DNA of 64,000 nucleotides from positions 7,254,001 through 7,318,000 of the forward strand of contig OZ253444.1 in assembly GCA_965261065.1 (NCBI GenBank). The letters run 5' to 3'. Under the pieces are notes generated by a model. That model was not told the origin of the DNA. It searched no databases and saw only the letters and a program-made list of their open reading frames with translations. Below are positions 9,155 through 17,717 of the stretch, in pieces (the first letter of the stretch is position 1; every line of letters begins with the position of its first letter). Source of the DNA: JAKZVK01 sp965261065 (GTDB taxonomy: Bacteria > Acidobacteriota > Terriglobia > Bryobacterales > UBA6623). The translations under genes were made by a program, and so were the position numbers.

Positions 9155-9450
9155 TCAAGACCGACCTCGTGACCGTGTTCTCCTTGCTCGTCTCGCCGGT
9201 TGAATTTTCACAGTACCTTTGCACTTTGGGTATCGCACACAACCGTAAAACGATCCAAATAGGCCTTTCTGCAGGCGTGTCTCTGCCCCGCAATCCGGGC
9301 ATGGCGAGCCTTCCTCCGGCAGATTTGGTTCGCGGCGGCCGCCATCTGAACGACCATGGGAGCGCAGCCGCTTTATCTCCACCTTCATATTCCGTTTCCA
9401 ACCACAGCTTGCTTCACATTCAAAGTACGGCCCGTATTTACCGTCCTTAA
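9155..9450 (-). pseudogene. Topoisomerase-type zinc-ribbon protein, N-terminus removed by IS1380 copy D
   Basis: The host frame enters from the IS border at 9450 and reads VKDGKYGPYFECEASCGWKRNMK, then a second ribbon, CPDCGAETRLQKGLFGSFYGCVRYPKCKGT. This is the zf-C4_Topoisom pattern found at the C-terminus of topoisomerase I and in some nuclease or restriction-related proteins. It ends in a basic tail (RRARRTRSRGRS). Upstream codons MEIL come from the IS terminal repeat, so the real N-terminal domain is missing and the parent protein cannot be named. Confidence 0.7.
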
Positions 9451-10971
9451 CCAGGATTTCCATTTTGGCCCTGGCACGGTCACAGGATACACCCCCGCTG
9501 CGCCGAATACCACGTCTTTTCGCGCTGAACCCTGCACATCACCTCCGCCGGTAGGCGCCAGGGCTCGTCCGTCCGCTCACAGACGTTGATTGAGCGGACT
9601 GAACGGCGCTCCGGCCGACACTGCTCCCTGCGAAACCTTTTTGGAGCCAAAAACTGTTGATCCTCGCCCGGGCAACGCTACCCACCCGGCACAGGCAGCG
9701 CCCAGATCCTATGCAGCATGTCACCGAACAGCCGCCGGTTCAGATGCCCCTCCGCCAGCAGCAACCAGTAGTAGCGAGCATGCTTGACCAGCCGACCGCC
9801 GGTCTTCATCAACCTGTGTTGCAAACTCGTTAGCGACCAGCTTTTGATTCGCTGCGGCAGCCCTAGCCGCCGCCACAGGTTGCCCAGGTTGTAGGCCAGC
9901 ACGCTGAGTTGCAGCCGTACCTCGTTGGCTCGGAAGCGGTGACACGACAAGCGGGTCCAGTGCGTGGCCTGTTTGCCTTCTTTGATCCACTGCTCCGCCG
10001 TGCCGCGCTTGTTGTAGAACCGCACGACCGAGCGGCTCGGCAAGCTCATGCTCGTCACGACAAATCCGACGCGCGGGAATAGTTCGCCCTGGTGATGCTC
10101 GACCTTGGCGACAACTCGCCTTGCCTTCGACCAGCTCTCGGCCTGATAGCGAAAACTCTTGTAGCGCACTAGGGGCTTGGCGTTCGGCCTGCCCGGTGGC
10201 CGAAACAGGATGTCCTCGATCTCCAGCTCCAGGCTCTTGTTCGCCGGGATGCGAATCACGTAGTCCACGCCGCGCTCCTCCATCGCCGCGTAGATCTCGG
10301 GCTTGGCGAAGGCGGCGTCGGCGCGGAACGTCACCTGTTTGCCCTCCGCCTGTTGTCGTTCGATCTCCGGCAGTAGCAGCTCGTCCCAGTCCTCGGCGCT
10401 GTGCACGTTGCCGGGACGCAGCTTCGCGCCTAGGCAGTCGCCGTGCTGGTTGAACAGCAACAGCGGGTGATAGCAGAGGGACTCAAAATGGCCGTTGTAG
10501 GCACTGCCTTCCTGTTGGCCGTGGACGGGGCTCTCCGTGGAGTCCATGTCGAGCACCACGCGGTCTGAACCGTCGGGAGCTTCGGCTTGCGCGACCAGCT
10601 CCCGGTTCACTGCCATCAGCCCCAGCAAGTTCTCTTCGCTCGCCAGCATCTCCGTCTCGAAGCCATGCAGCGTCGAGGTCAAGGCTGCTCCGCGATCCCA
10701 GTTCCTCTTCGAGCCGATCAAGCGAAAGGTCGGATCGGCGGATACTCGAACGGCGTCATTGAGGTCCTCGTAGCCAGCGAGTCGGCTGTAGACCGACTGC
10801 CGCAGCAGATCGGCCAGCGGGAACTTCTTGTTCAAGCCTTGTCGCGAGTCGCTGAGATGCTCGTCGATCAGCTTCCCGAGTCCGAGTCGTTCATCCAGTT
10901 CGCGAACGAGAATCAGACCGCCATCCGAGGTGACTCGCGATCCTTGGAAATCGACTTTGAGAAATCCATTG

Positions 10972-12002
10972 GCCGGGTATCCACTTGACTCAGGTGACCC
11001 CAACATCTTGTAGTTGGGCTCACAGCGTCTTAGCGTCCCAATCGGCGACGATCGAGCGGTACGGCGTCGGCTCCACCGCCATGGCCTGCTGCACAAGGCG
11101 GTAGAAGAGCTTGCCCCGACTGCGTGATCTGCGCCGATTGAAGCGGAACACGAACTCGTCGAGATAGTAGTCCAGATGCTCGTGGCTGACCGCCCCCTGA
11201 TGCGTGCCCAGCATCCAGCGCTTGAGTAGCGAGATCGCCAAGTGCACCCTCGGCAGTAGCTGCGAGGCCTGCTCGCGGCGGTTGTTAATCGAGATGATAC
11301 GACGCTGGTAGTCCTTCTTCTTGAGCGGATCGTAGCCCGACCAGTTGTCGGTAACAACCACGCTGCCCGGCTCGACCGACTCCTCGACGAAGGGCATCAA
11401 ACTGGCCGCCGAGGCGTTCTGAACGCGCTGCATGCGGATGCGCCCCAGCCCGGTGCCTCTCTCTTCCGCGGCGACTGCAATCAACGCTTTACGCTCGGTC
11501 TGCCGGCCGATTACCCCTTCTTCTTCAGCGCCCCAGTAGGTCTCATCGACCTCGACGAGGCCCGTCAATCGCTCCCGCCCCGGGCGCACCATCGCTCGCC
11601 TCAGCTTGTGCATCCAAGGCCAGGCGGTTTGGTAACTGCCCAGTCCCAGAACGCGCTGTAGACCCAGGGCGCTGGCCCCATTCTTCTGCGTGGTGATGGT
11701 CCACATCGCCCGGAACCACAGCCGCAGCGGCTTGCGTGTGTCTTGAAAGATCGTGCCGGCGGTGACGGAGGTTTGCCGCCCGCAGCGAGCGCATTCGAAC
11801 CACACTTTGCGCACCGGCCAAGCGCGCTCATGCCCACACCTTGGACAGCGGAAACCCTCTGGCCAGCGCAAGGCGAACAGATAGTCGCGGCAAGCCTCCT
11901 CGCTCGCAAAGTGAGACTCGAATTCGAGTTGGTCGCGCGGGTAATCCTCCACCAGGCCCTACACTACATCTTGGGGTCACCTGAGTCAAGTGGATACCAA
12001 GC
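10972..12002 (-). mobile_element. IS1595-family element, copy 1, 8-bp target duplication
   Basis: Ends GCCGGGTATCCACTTGACTC at 10972 and, in reverse complement, GCTTGGTATCCACTTGACTC at 12002. ATCCATTG occurs on both sides (10964-10971 and 12003-12010), the 8-bp duplication usual for this family. The element is 1031 bp long and sits in the 5' part of the IS1380 copy D transposase. Confidence 0.92.
11020..11952 (-). CDS. IS1595-family transposase (ISXO2-like), intact
   Basis: 310 residues. The N-terminal zinc ribbon carries CPRCGHERAWPVRKVWFECARCGRQ (two CxxC knuckles). The ISXO2-like DDE domain follows, with LVEVDETYWGAEEEG, VVTDNWSGYDPLKKKDY and the late block VHLAISLLKRWMLGTHQGAVS. The C-terminal Asn/Glu-equivalent region YYLDEFVFRFNRRRSR is present. 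Full family length and no defects, so it is presumably active; a second copy at 58870-61280 supports recent movement. Confidence 0.93.
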   Translation of the reverse strand: MEDYPRDQLEFESHFASEEACRDYLFALRWPEGFRCPRCGHERAWPVRKVWFECARCGRQTSVTAGTIFQDTRKPLRLWFRAMWTITTQKNGASALGLQRVLGLGSYQTAWPWMHKLRRAMVRPGRERLTGLVEVDETYWGAEEEGVIGRQTERKALIAVAAEERGTGLGRIRMQRVQNASAASLMPFVEESVEPGSVVVTDNWSGYDPLKKKDYQRRIISINNRREQASQLLPRVHLAISLLKRWMLGTHQGAVSHEHLDYYLDEFVFRFNRRRSRSRGKLFYRLVQQAMAVEPTPYRSIVADWDAKTL

Positions 12003-12155
12003 ATCCATTGAACGTGAGCTGAAACGGCTTGTTTTCTTTTTCACCCATCGGGTGTTTACCTCCATGGCGTCCTTATCGGGCTCTAGCCCCTATCAATAAA
12101 GACGCTGAAGGTCGCTGGATGGTCTGAAGCTCATACATCAAATTGAAAATGCGGG

Positions 12156-12463
12156 TTCAACTCAGGAGGCAGCCCCCGCGGTGGACTAATCCATAACTGC
12201 CGAAAGGGATCGTCCTGCGGCTCTAGTACGACATAGGCAGAGTAGATCTCGAGGAGCGCGCTGTCTCCGGCCGAGGCGCTCACCTCGCCGCTGCATCTCT
12301 CGGGCATCTCTTTGCTTGCCGGTTGATATTTGTACCCCCACCCGTTCATGTCTGAAGCCCCTGTGCACCGAAGCCGGGTTGCCGGTCTTTGAGCGAGCAA
12401 CACAGTTCCGCCAAGAACAAACAACCAGACCGATAACCGCCAAGTAGGCAACATAGGCAACAT
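12156..12463 (-). pseudogene. Secreted protein of unknown function, 3' end removed by IS1380 copy D
   Basis: The ATG at 12463 follows a good ribosome-binding site (AGAGGTGGGG). The product begins with a signal peptide (MLPMLPTWRLSVWLFVLGGTVLLA). The mature part includes RCTGASDMNGWGYKY and ends at PPRGLPPEL, where the IS border is reached at 12156; the codons beyond are IS sequence. A longer frame opens at 12715, but the signal peptide and ribosome-binding site favour 12463. No family recognised. Confidence 0.55.
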
Positions 12464-13186
12464 GATTGCCCCACCTCTAGGCAGTCGCAGGAGGTAGAAC
12501 AATCGCTCAGCACCCCTGACAGATCGGTGCAGGCGCTCAATGGCCCCTGTCCAAGAACTAGCCGTGGCACCATAAAACGAGGACGCCAGCCAAATTGCGA
12601 AGCGGATTCCGTAGGCATGCACGGGTAACGGCCATATCAACGATGATTTCTGTGCGGACGCTTGCAAGACCACAGTATACACGATTGGTTGTCCGAATGG
12701 GTCGTCTTTTTGCACCGCTGTGGTTCCCGTTTATTCCATCCGGTCAGGCCGACAGATGAAAGCTGACTCGAAGATGACCTCAGGGGGCATTGTCAAGTTA
12801 ACGGCGGGCGGCGACAATCAACCGATGGGATCACTGTATCGACGCCACCGGCTTTGTCAAGTTAACGACTCTGAGGCGGTGTAGCTACCAAGTATGTCAT
12901 CTCGACGGAGATCGTAGGGAGTCTGGCGGCGGGGCGGGCTTCTTGACGTGGTGATCAACTGCAACGAGGAGCCGCCCCTTGGCGAGCAACAGGTGTCCTC
13001 CGGTCGCAAGAGTAGTGATCCAAGCTCAAGGGCTCCATGAACCTTGTGACAGGCCTCTTCCTAAGCGGCTGATCTTGACCCAGGTTGACTTTTGGCGAAC
13101 GACAGGTTTTCTTACGTCCGCGCCTGCGAAGAAAACCTTTAACCAAATCGCCTACGCCGCAAAGAAGGTTCATCTATCCTAGTCCG
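12464..13186. other. Intergenic stretch, no supported gene
   Basis: No convincing coding sequence. Two direct copies of TTGTCAAGTTAACG lie near 12789 and 12855, about 65 bp apart. Their meaning is unknown; they could be terminal-repeat debris of an element. The region just before the permease at 13187 has no clear strong promoter or ribosome-binding site. Confidence 0.4.
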
Positions 13187-14500
13187 ATGGACTCCCGGGA
13201 TCTCTCGCGGCGCCTCGGGTTGTGGGACTCGGTGGCGATCGTGGTCGGCACGATTATCGGTTCGGGCGTCTTCATTGTCCCCGGATCGATCGCTCGCGAG
13301 CTGCCGTCGGGGGAGTGGATGTTGGGCATCTGGCTGGCGGCCGGCGCTCTCTCGCTTTGCGGCGCCCTGGCGTTCGCCGAGCTGGGGGCGATGCTGCCGC
13401 ACTCGAGCGGACAGTACGTCTATCTGCGCGAAGCCTACTCCCCTCTGTGGGGATTTCTGTTCAGTTGGGTGTTGCTGCTGGTCGTGCGGTCGGGCTCGAC
13501 CGCGACGTTGGCCGTCGGTTTTTCCATCTACCTTGGCTACTTCCTGCCGCTATCGCCCCTGCTCGAGCGGCTGAGTGCCGCCGGGGTCATTCTGCTGTTG
13601 ACGGCTTTGAACTACCGGACTCTGATCGGCGGCGCGCTTGTACAGAATGCCACGACGGTTCTCAAAGTTGCCGGCCTTGTGCTCGTCGCGGGGGCGGCGC
13701 TTGGCGATTGGGCGCGGCCGGCGGTGGAAACGGCCACGACTCCCCCCGGCTTTGGCTTGAGCGAGATTGGCGTCGCGATGATCGCTTGCCTGTGGGCTTA
13801 CAACGGCTGGTTTCAAGCCGGCTTTGTCGGGGGAGAAATCAAGGACCCCCAGCGCAATCTGCCGATTAGTCTCGGCGCCGGTGTCGCCGCGGTGGTTGTT
13901 CTCTACATGCTGGCCCACGTTGCCTACCTGAACGTGCTGACGGTGGAAGAGATCGCGGCAACGGACCGCGTGGCGGCGGTGGTCGCGGAGCGGGTCTTTG
14001 GGTCCGCCGGAGGGACGATTATCTCCGCGACGATCCTCATCTCGATTTTCGGCGCGCTCAACGCAGGCATTCTGACCGGCCCGCGGGTTTACTTTGCACA
14101 GGCGCGGGACGGGCTGTTCTTCCGCCCGTTTGCCGAGGTGCATCCGCGTTTCAAGACCCCGGCTCTGGCGGTTCTTTTGCAGGGTGTCTGGGCGGCGATT
14201 CTCTCGCTGAGCGGCTCGTATGTCGGCCTACTATCGTTCGCGATGTTCGCCGCCTGGATCTTCTATGGCCTTGCCGTGCTGGGGGTGATCGTTCTTCGCA
14301 TCAAGCGACCGGAATGGGAGCGGCCGTATCGCATGTGGGGCTACCCGGTGACGCCGCTTCTCTTCGCTGTCGCTTCCCTTTGGTTGGTTGCCAATACTCT
14401 GGTCACCAAGCCTCTTCCATCGCTTGCCGGACTGGCGCTCATCGTGAGTGGCCTGCCCGTCTATTTCTGGTGGCGGCGCGGCTTGGCAGAGCGAGTCTAG
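13187..14500 (+). CDS. APC-superfamily amino-acid permease
   Basis: 437 residues from the ATG at 13187 (MDSRDLSRRLGLWDSVAIVVG); the frame upstream to 13085 is low-complexity and not membrane-like. TM1 carries VVGTIIGSGVFIVPGSIA, the unwound GSG(I/V)F substrate-binding segment of LAT/APC transporters. About twelve hydrophobic segments follow, ending LIVSGLPVYFWWRRG. Length and motif fit inner-membrane amino-acid exchangers or permeases related to SteT. The substrate cannot be read from sequence. It stands alone on its strand. Confidence 0.88.
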   Translation: MDSRDLSRRLGLWDSVAIVVGTIIGSGVFIVPGSIARELPSGEWMLGIWLAAGALSLCGALAFAELGAMLPHSSGQYVYLREAYSPLWGFLFSWVLLLVVRSGSTATLAVGFSIYLGYFLPLSPLLERLSAAGVILLLTALNYRTLIGGALVQNATTVLKVAGLVLVAGAALGDWARPAVETATTPPGFGLSEIGVAMIACLWAYNGWFQAGFVGGEIKDPQRNLPISLGAGVAAVVVLYMLAHVAYLNVLTVEEIAATDRVAAVVAERVFGSAGGTIISATILISIFGALNAGILTGPRVYFAQARDGLFFRPFAEVHPRFKTPALAVLLQGVWAAILSLSGSYVGLLSFAMFAAWIFYGLAVLGVIVLRIKRPEWERPYRMWGYPVTPLLFAVASLWLVANTLVTKPLPSLAGLALIVSGLPVYFWWRRGLAERV

Positions 14501-14504
14501 CATG

Positions 14505-15085
14505 CTATCCGGAGTCGAGATGAGTCTCGGCGCGGTAAGCTGAGGCTCCCGCCGCGGCGGGCGTTGACGGACGAACGTCTCGGTGCAGCGTTACCGGCTT
14601 CTCGTCCAAGCAGACCACGGGCTGCGCCCGATCGTAGGGCCTCTGATACGTTTCGAGCACGTCTTCCATGCATGCGATGTAGGCTTCATTGAGCTCCGGC
14701 ACGCACCACATTTTTTTCACCACGGCTTGAGGTCGTAGCTGAGAAGCAAGACACGGATCGTTTCCCCCCGGCCCACCAGCGGGACCAGTCGTCGCTTGAC
14801 GACTTCTTCGGCCACCAGCCGCACCGTCCAGCGGGCGCGGCCCCGCGGCGGATCGCTGCACACCATGGCGATGATGCGCCGGCGTTGTTGGGAGGAGAGC
14901 AAATTGGCCGCGCCGGGCCGTTGCTTGTCGTAGAGCGCCCGTTCGAGGCCGCCTTGCTGATAGCGGCGGGCGAGATTGCGGACAGCTTGCCGCGTCAGGG
15001 GCGAGACTTGGGCGATCCGCGGCGCGCCCATTCCTTCTCCGAGCCGCAACAACGCAACGGCGCGCAGCGCTAGCAGCAATACTCG
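14505..15085 (-). pseudogene. IS630-family transposase remnant, frameshifted and 3' truncated
   Basis: The first frame (ATG at 15079) reads MLLALRAVALLRLGEGMGAPRIAQ...RNLARRYQQGGLERALYDKQRPG, an IS630 helix-turn-helix region, and stops at 14717. The next frame continues KKMWCVPELNEAYIACMEDVLETYQRPYD then PVVCLDEKPVTLHRDVRPS, the first catalytic-Asp block, and is lost near 14510. The shift lies beside an A7 run at 14711-14717. Here the stop precedes the run, so slippage on it could not rescue the frame. No terminal repeats were identified. Confidence 0.8.
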
Positions 15086-15199
15086 TCATTTAAGTATTCT
15101 GACGCAGGAGGCGAAGTCAGCTCTCTTACCTCTCGGGACCAGAAAGCGTTGGATGAGGCTGTGTTGCGGGAACTACTGGGGGTGATTATGGTTAAGTGG

Positions 15200-15272
15200 T
15201 GAGCGCGGAAGGACTCGAACCTTCAACCTAGTGATTAAGAGTCACTTGCTCTACCAATTGAGCTACGCGCCC
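15200..15272 (-). tRNA. tRNA-Lys (anticodon CTT)
   Basis: The reverse complement folds as a cloverleaf. Acceptor GGGCGCG pairs with CGCGCTC (one G-U), with discriminator A. The D-arm is GCTC...GAGC. The anticodon stem AGTGA/TCACT encloses loop CTCTTAA, giving CTT. The T-arm is GAAGG-TTCGAGT-CCTTC. No encoded CCA. It is the only RNA gene seen by eye and lies next to the IS630 remnant. Confidence 0.93.
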
Positions 15273-15443
15273 ACAGGGGCAATGCGAAACGGCTGACTTG
15301 ACCAAGCGCCAGTGGGTTTGATCGGTGCTGAACCGCTGAGGATCGCTACGTTCGACCGACTTCAATGGCTATTGTAGCACCCGGCGTAACCGATACACGG
15401 TCACGAGGTGCGGGTTCCGAGGCGTCCGTTCGGCGACCGACCG

Positions 15444-15971
15444 TTAGGGCTTCAGGCGACTGCAGGCGTTGGCGGCGCCCATCACATCCACCGCGGAGCG
15501 ACCCTCTTCGACATGTTGAATGACGCCTTCTTTGTCGACGACGAAGGTCGTGCGGTTGGAGACGCCGCGCGCCTCATTGAGCACGCCGTACTGCGTCGAA
15601 ACGTCGCGCTTCAAGAAGTCGCTGAGCATCGGAAACTTCACGCCCAGCTCTTCCGCAAATTTGCGTTGCGAGGGGACGTTGTCGGTGCTGAGGCCGAACA
15701 CCTGCGTCTCCGCCCCTTCGAACTTGCCGAGGTTGAGTTGGTAGGCCTGCATCTCCTTGGTGCATCCGCCAGTGAACGCGGCGGGGTAGAACGCTAGGAC
15801 GACGTTCTTCTTGTCGTGGAACTCCGACAGTGTGACGTCGCCTCCGTGGGTTGAAGGCAGAGTGAAATCGGGCGCCGTGTCGCCGACCTTCAACTGCGTT
15901 GCCGGGAAGGCGGGGGCGATCAGCAAACCGAGCACAATCAGGCTGAGCGTGAATGATCGAAGTTGGGTCAT
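15444..15971 (-). CDS. Secreted peroxiredoxin (AhpC/TSA, BCP-like)
   Basis: 175 residues from the ATG at 15971. A signal peptide (MTQLRSFTLSLIVLGLLIAPAFPA) sends the product to the periplasm. The thioredoxin-fold core reads VGDTAPDFTLPSTHGG and FYPAAFTGGCTKEM, placing the peroxidatic cysteine at about residue 70. A second cysteine near the C-terminus (NACSRL) could be resolving. The role is reduction of peroxides with an external thiol donor. The ISNCY element begins about 90 bp upstream of the start and may have displaced part of the promoter region. Confidence 0.9.
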   Translation of the reverse strand: MTQLRSFTLSLIVLGLLIAPAFPATQLKVGDTAPDFTLPSTHGGDVTLSEFHDKKNVVLAFYPAAFTGGCTKEMQAYQLNLGKFEGAETQVFGLSTDNVPSQRKFAEELGVKFPMLSDFLKRDVSTQYGVLNEARGVSNRTTFVVDKEGVIQHVEEGRSAVDVMGAANACSRLKP

Positions 15972-16061
15972 TGTCTTCTCCGTGCGAACCAGGGCAATCT
16001 CGGAATCAGACCGGCATTGTAGACTACTCGGAGAACGAAGGCAACAGCAAGTCATCGCAAC

Positions 16062-17659
16062 TGTCAACGCCCAATAGAAATGTCCCCCTCGGTAGCTCGA
16101 TAGAAGTGTCCCCTTGTGTTTCTTGTTCGTAGGAGAGATATCGTCGTCGTCGGGGCTGTGGAACTGTGGGAATCGCGTAGCGATTTCCAAGGGGCGGTGG
16201 GAAGGGTGGAAAACCATCCACCGCTCCTCGAACCCGGTACTGCTGCCTCGAGAGATTTTCCACGCTTTCCATCCGACCCGGCATTTCCACAGCCCTCTTA
16301 TGTATTCGCAGCCCGTTTTTTCCGTAACACAGCTCGCCGCCAGGGGTGGTCCGCCGCCGGCTTGCGCCCGCCCCCCGGACGCTGCTGTGGTGCTGGCTTC
16401 GTCCGCAGCTGTGGCGTCGTCGTGGCGATCACGTCGTGCTCGATCTCGTGCCCGTCAAACCTCACCTGCAAGCTCTCATCGCGCCACTGTTGGACCGTCA
16501 CCCGTGCCCCCGCCCCCACGCCCTGGTTGCGTTTCGGCTTCAACTGCAAACAACGATTCTCGAAACGCACCACCCGGTCGTTGCTCACCACCCGTTCGTA
16601 CTCGCAACAGAACACCCCTCGCAGCTCGGTGCCGCGGGGGAGCGCCTGGTGAAAGTCCGCTGCCGCCGCCGGCTCACAGGCGAAGCGCTCGTTGTGCTCG
16701 GCCAGGTACTCCTCGTCGAGATAACGGTTCGCCGCCTCGTACTCGACGATCCCGCGCAGCCGCATCTTCTTGATCAGGCGGTCTTGGTGCGTGCCGTGAT
16801 GGCGCTCCACTCGGCCCTTGGCTTGCGGCGAGGAAGCCGCCATGATCGTAATGCCGAGCTTGGCACACATGCGCCCGAACTGCGTCTCGGGCTTGATGCC
16901 TGCCAGCGCTTCCCGCGACGTCGGCTGGCGCTGGTAGACGTTTTTCCAGTCGCAGTACAACGCCTTGGGAACGCCGTGTTGACGTACCCAGGCTGCGAGC
17001 AGATCGGCCGCGGCCCAGGTCGTTTCCTGGTCCGAGAAACGGCACAGCGCCACACCGGTCGCGTCATCGACGAAGTTCATCAGACAGGCTTTCGGGCCGC
17101 GTTCTTCCAGCCAGTGGTGGTGCGAACCGTCGAGTTGAATCAGCTCGCCGAAGTGCGCTTTGCGTTGGCGCCGGGTGCGATGCGGTTGGCGCTTGCGACG
17201 GCGGCTCCACAGACCCGCGGCGAGCATCCAGCGCCGCAGTGTTTCGCGCGGCACTTCCAGGCCGTGGTCGGCTGCCAGATGTTCCGACGCCAGCGTCGGC
17301 CCGAAGCGCTCGTGCCCCTCGCCCGCATAGTTCTCGCGCACCAACTCGAGAACCTGCTGGCGTCGCTTCTGATCGGCTCGGTTCGAAGCACGGCCGACGT
17401 TACCGTGCACCAAAGCCTTGGCCCCGCCCGCACGGTAACGCTTCTTCAGACGCTTCGCATGGCGGTAGCTGACCTCCAGCAGCTCGGCGGCTTCGGTCAA
17501 CTTCAGTTCCCCTCGTTTCACTCGGCTCAGCACTTCGCCGCGCCTCAACTCCTTGGCACTCATCCATGTCCTTCCCACTCTCGGCTCCTCCTTCGGAGCC
17601 TCAGAGTAGGGGACATTTCTATTGGGCGCTCAAGGGGACATTATCATTGGGCTTCAACA
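16062..17659 (-). mobile_element. ISNCY-family element with a 17-bp flanking direct repeat
   Basis: Left end TGTCAACGCCCAATAGAAAT at 16062; the right end in reverse complement starts TGTTGAAGCCCAATGATAAT. CAGCAAGTCATCGCAAC flanks both sides (16045-16061 and 17660-17676), a long target duplication as known for some ISNCY/IS1202-type elements. A GCCCAATAGAAATGTCCCC-type subrepeat recurs near both ends. Confidence 0.85.
16298..17578 (-). CDS. ISNCY-family transposase (integrase core)
   Basis: 426 residues. The N-terminal helix-turn-helix region reads ELKLTEAAELLEVSYRHAKRLKKRY. The rve-type catalytic core includes FGELIQLDGSHHHWLEERG, LMNFVDDATGVALCRFS, VPKALYCDWKNVYQ and SPQAKGRVERHHGTHQDRL, giving D, D and E residues. 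The C-terminal part (VVRFENRCLQLKP) binds DNA in related proteins. Length and motif order match the IS1202-like ISNCY transposases. No internal stops. The start could be the Met at residue 1 or at residue 6. Confidence 0.88.
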   Translation of the reverse strand: MGRTWMSAKELRRGEVLSRVKRGELKLTEAAELLEVSYRHAKRLKKRYRAGGAKALVHGNVGRASNRADQKRRQQVLELVRENYAGEGHERFGPTLASEHLAADHGLEVPRETLRRWMLAAGLWSRRRKRQPHRTRRQRKAHFGELIQLDGSHHHWLEERGPKACLMNFVDDATGVALCRFSDQETTWAAADLLAAWVRQHGVPKALYCDWKNVYQRQPTSREALAGIKPETQFGRMCAKLGITIMAASSPQAKGRVERHHGTHQDRLIKKMRLRGIVEYEAANRYLDEEYLAEHNERFACEPAAAADFHQALPRGTELRGVFCCEYERVVSNDRVVRFENRCLQLKPKRNQGVGAGARVTVQQWRDESLQVRFDGHEIEHDVIATTTPQLRTKPAPQQRPGGGRKPAADHPWRRAVLRKKRAANT

Positions 17660-17717
17660 CAGCAAGTCATCGCAACAAGGGCTTGCAACCATTTGTCGTA
17701 CCCTGAAAGATACGCTC

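Larger units (their letters stand above)
9678..12048 (-). pseudogene. IS1380 transposase disrupted by IS1595
   Basis: The start codon at 12048 and the first ~15 codons (MGEKENKPFQLTFNG) lie right of the IS1595. The remaining ~428 codons (GFLKVDFQGSRVTSDGG...ALPVPGG) lie left of it, at 9678-10971. The coding sequence is almost identical to copy B and has no internal stops of its own, so only the IS1595 insertion inactivates it. A long chimeric frame running in from the IS1595 (start 11357) is probably not used. Confidence 0.9.
9451..12155 (-). mobile_element. IS1380-family element, copy D, split by IS1595
   Basis: Left end CCAGGATTTCC at 9451, right end AAATTGAAAATGCGGG at 12155. Subtracting the IS1595 and its duplication leaves the same length as copy B. 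The flanks do not match (CTTAA before, TTCAA after), unlike copy B. The two neighbouring host genes are both truncated at its borders and are unrelated to each other. This suggests an IS-mediated deletion or recombination rather than a clean insertion. Confidence 0.88.

Noticed and set aside
14700..14720. Programmed frameshift in the IS630 remnant at 14.7 kb
   Set aside because: The stop precedes the A7 run, so slippage on the run cannot bypass it; the gene is also truncated.
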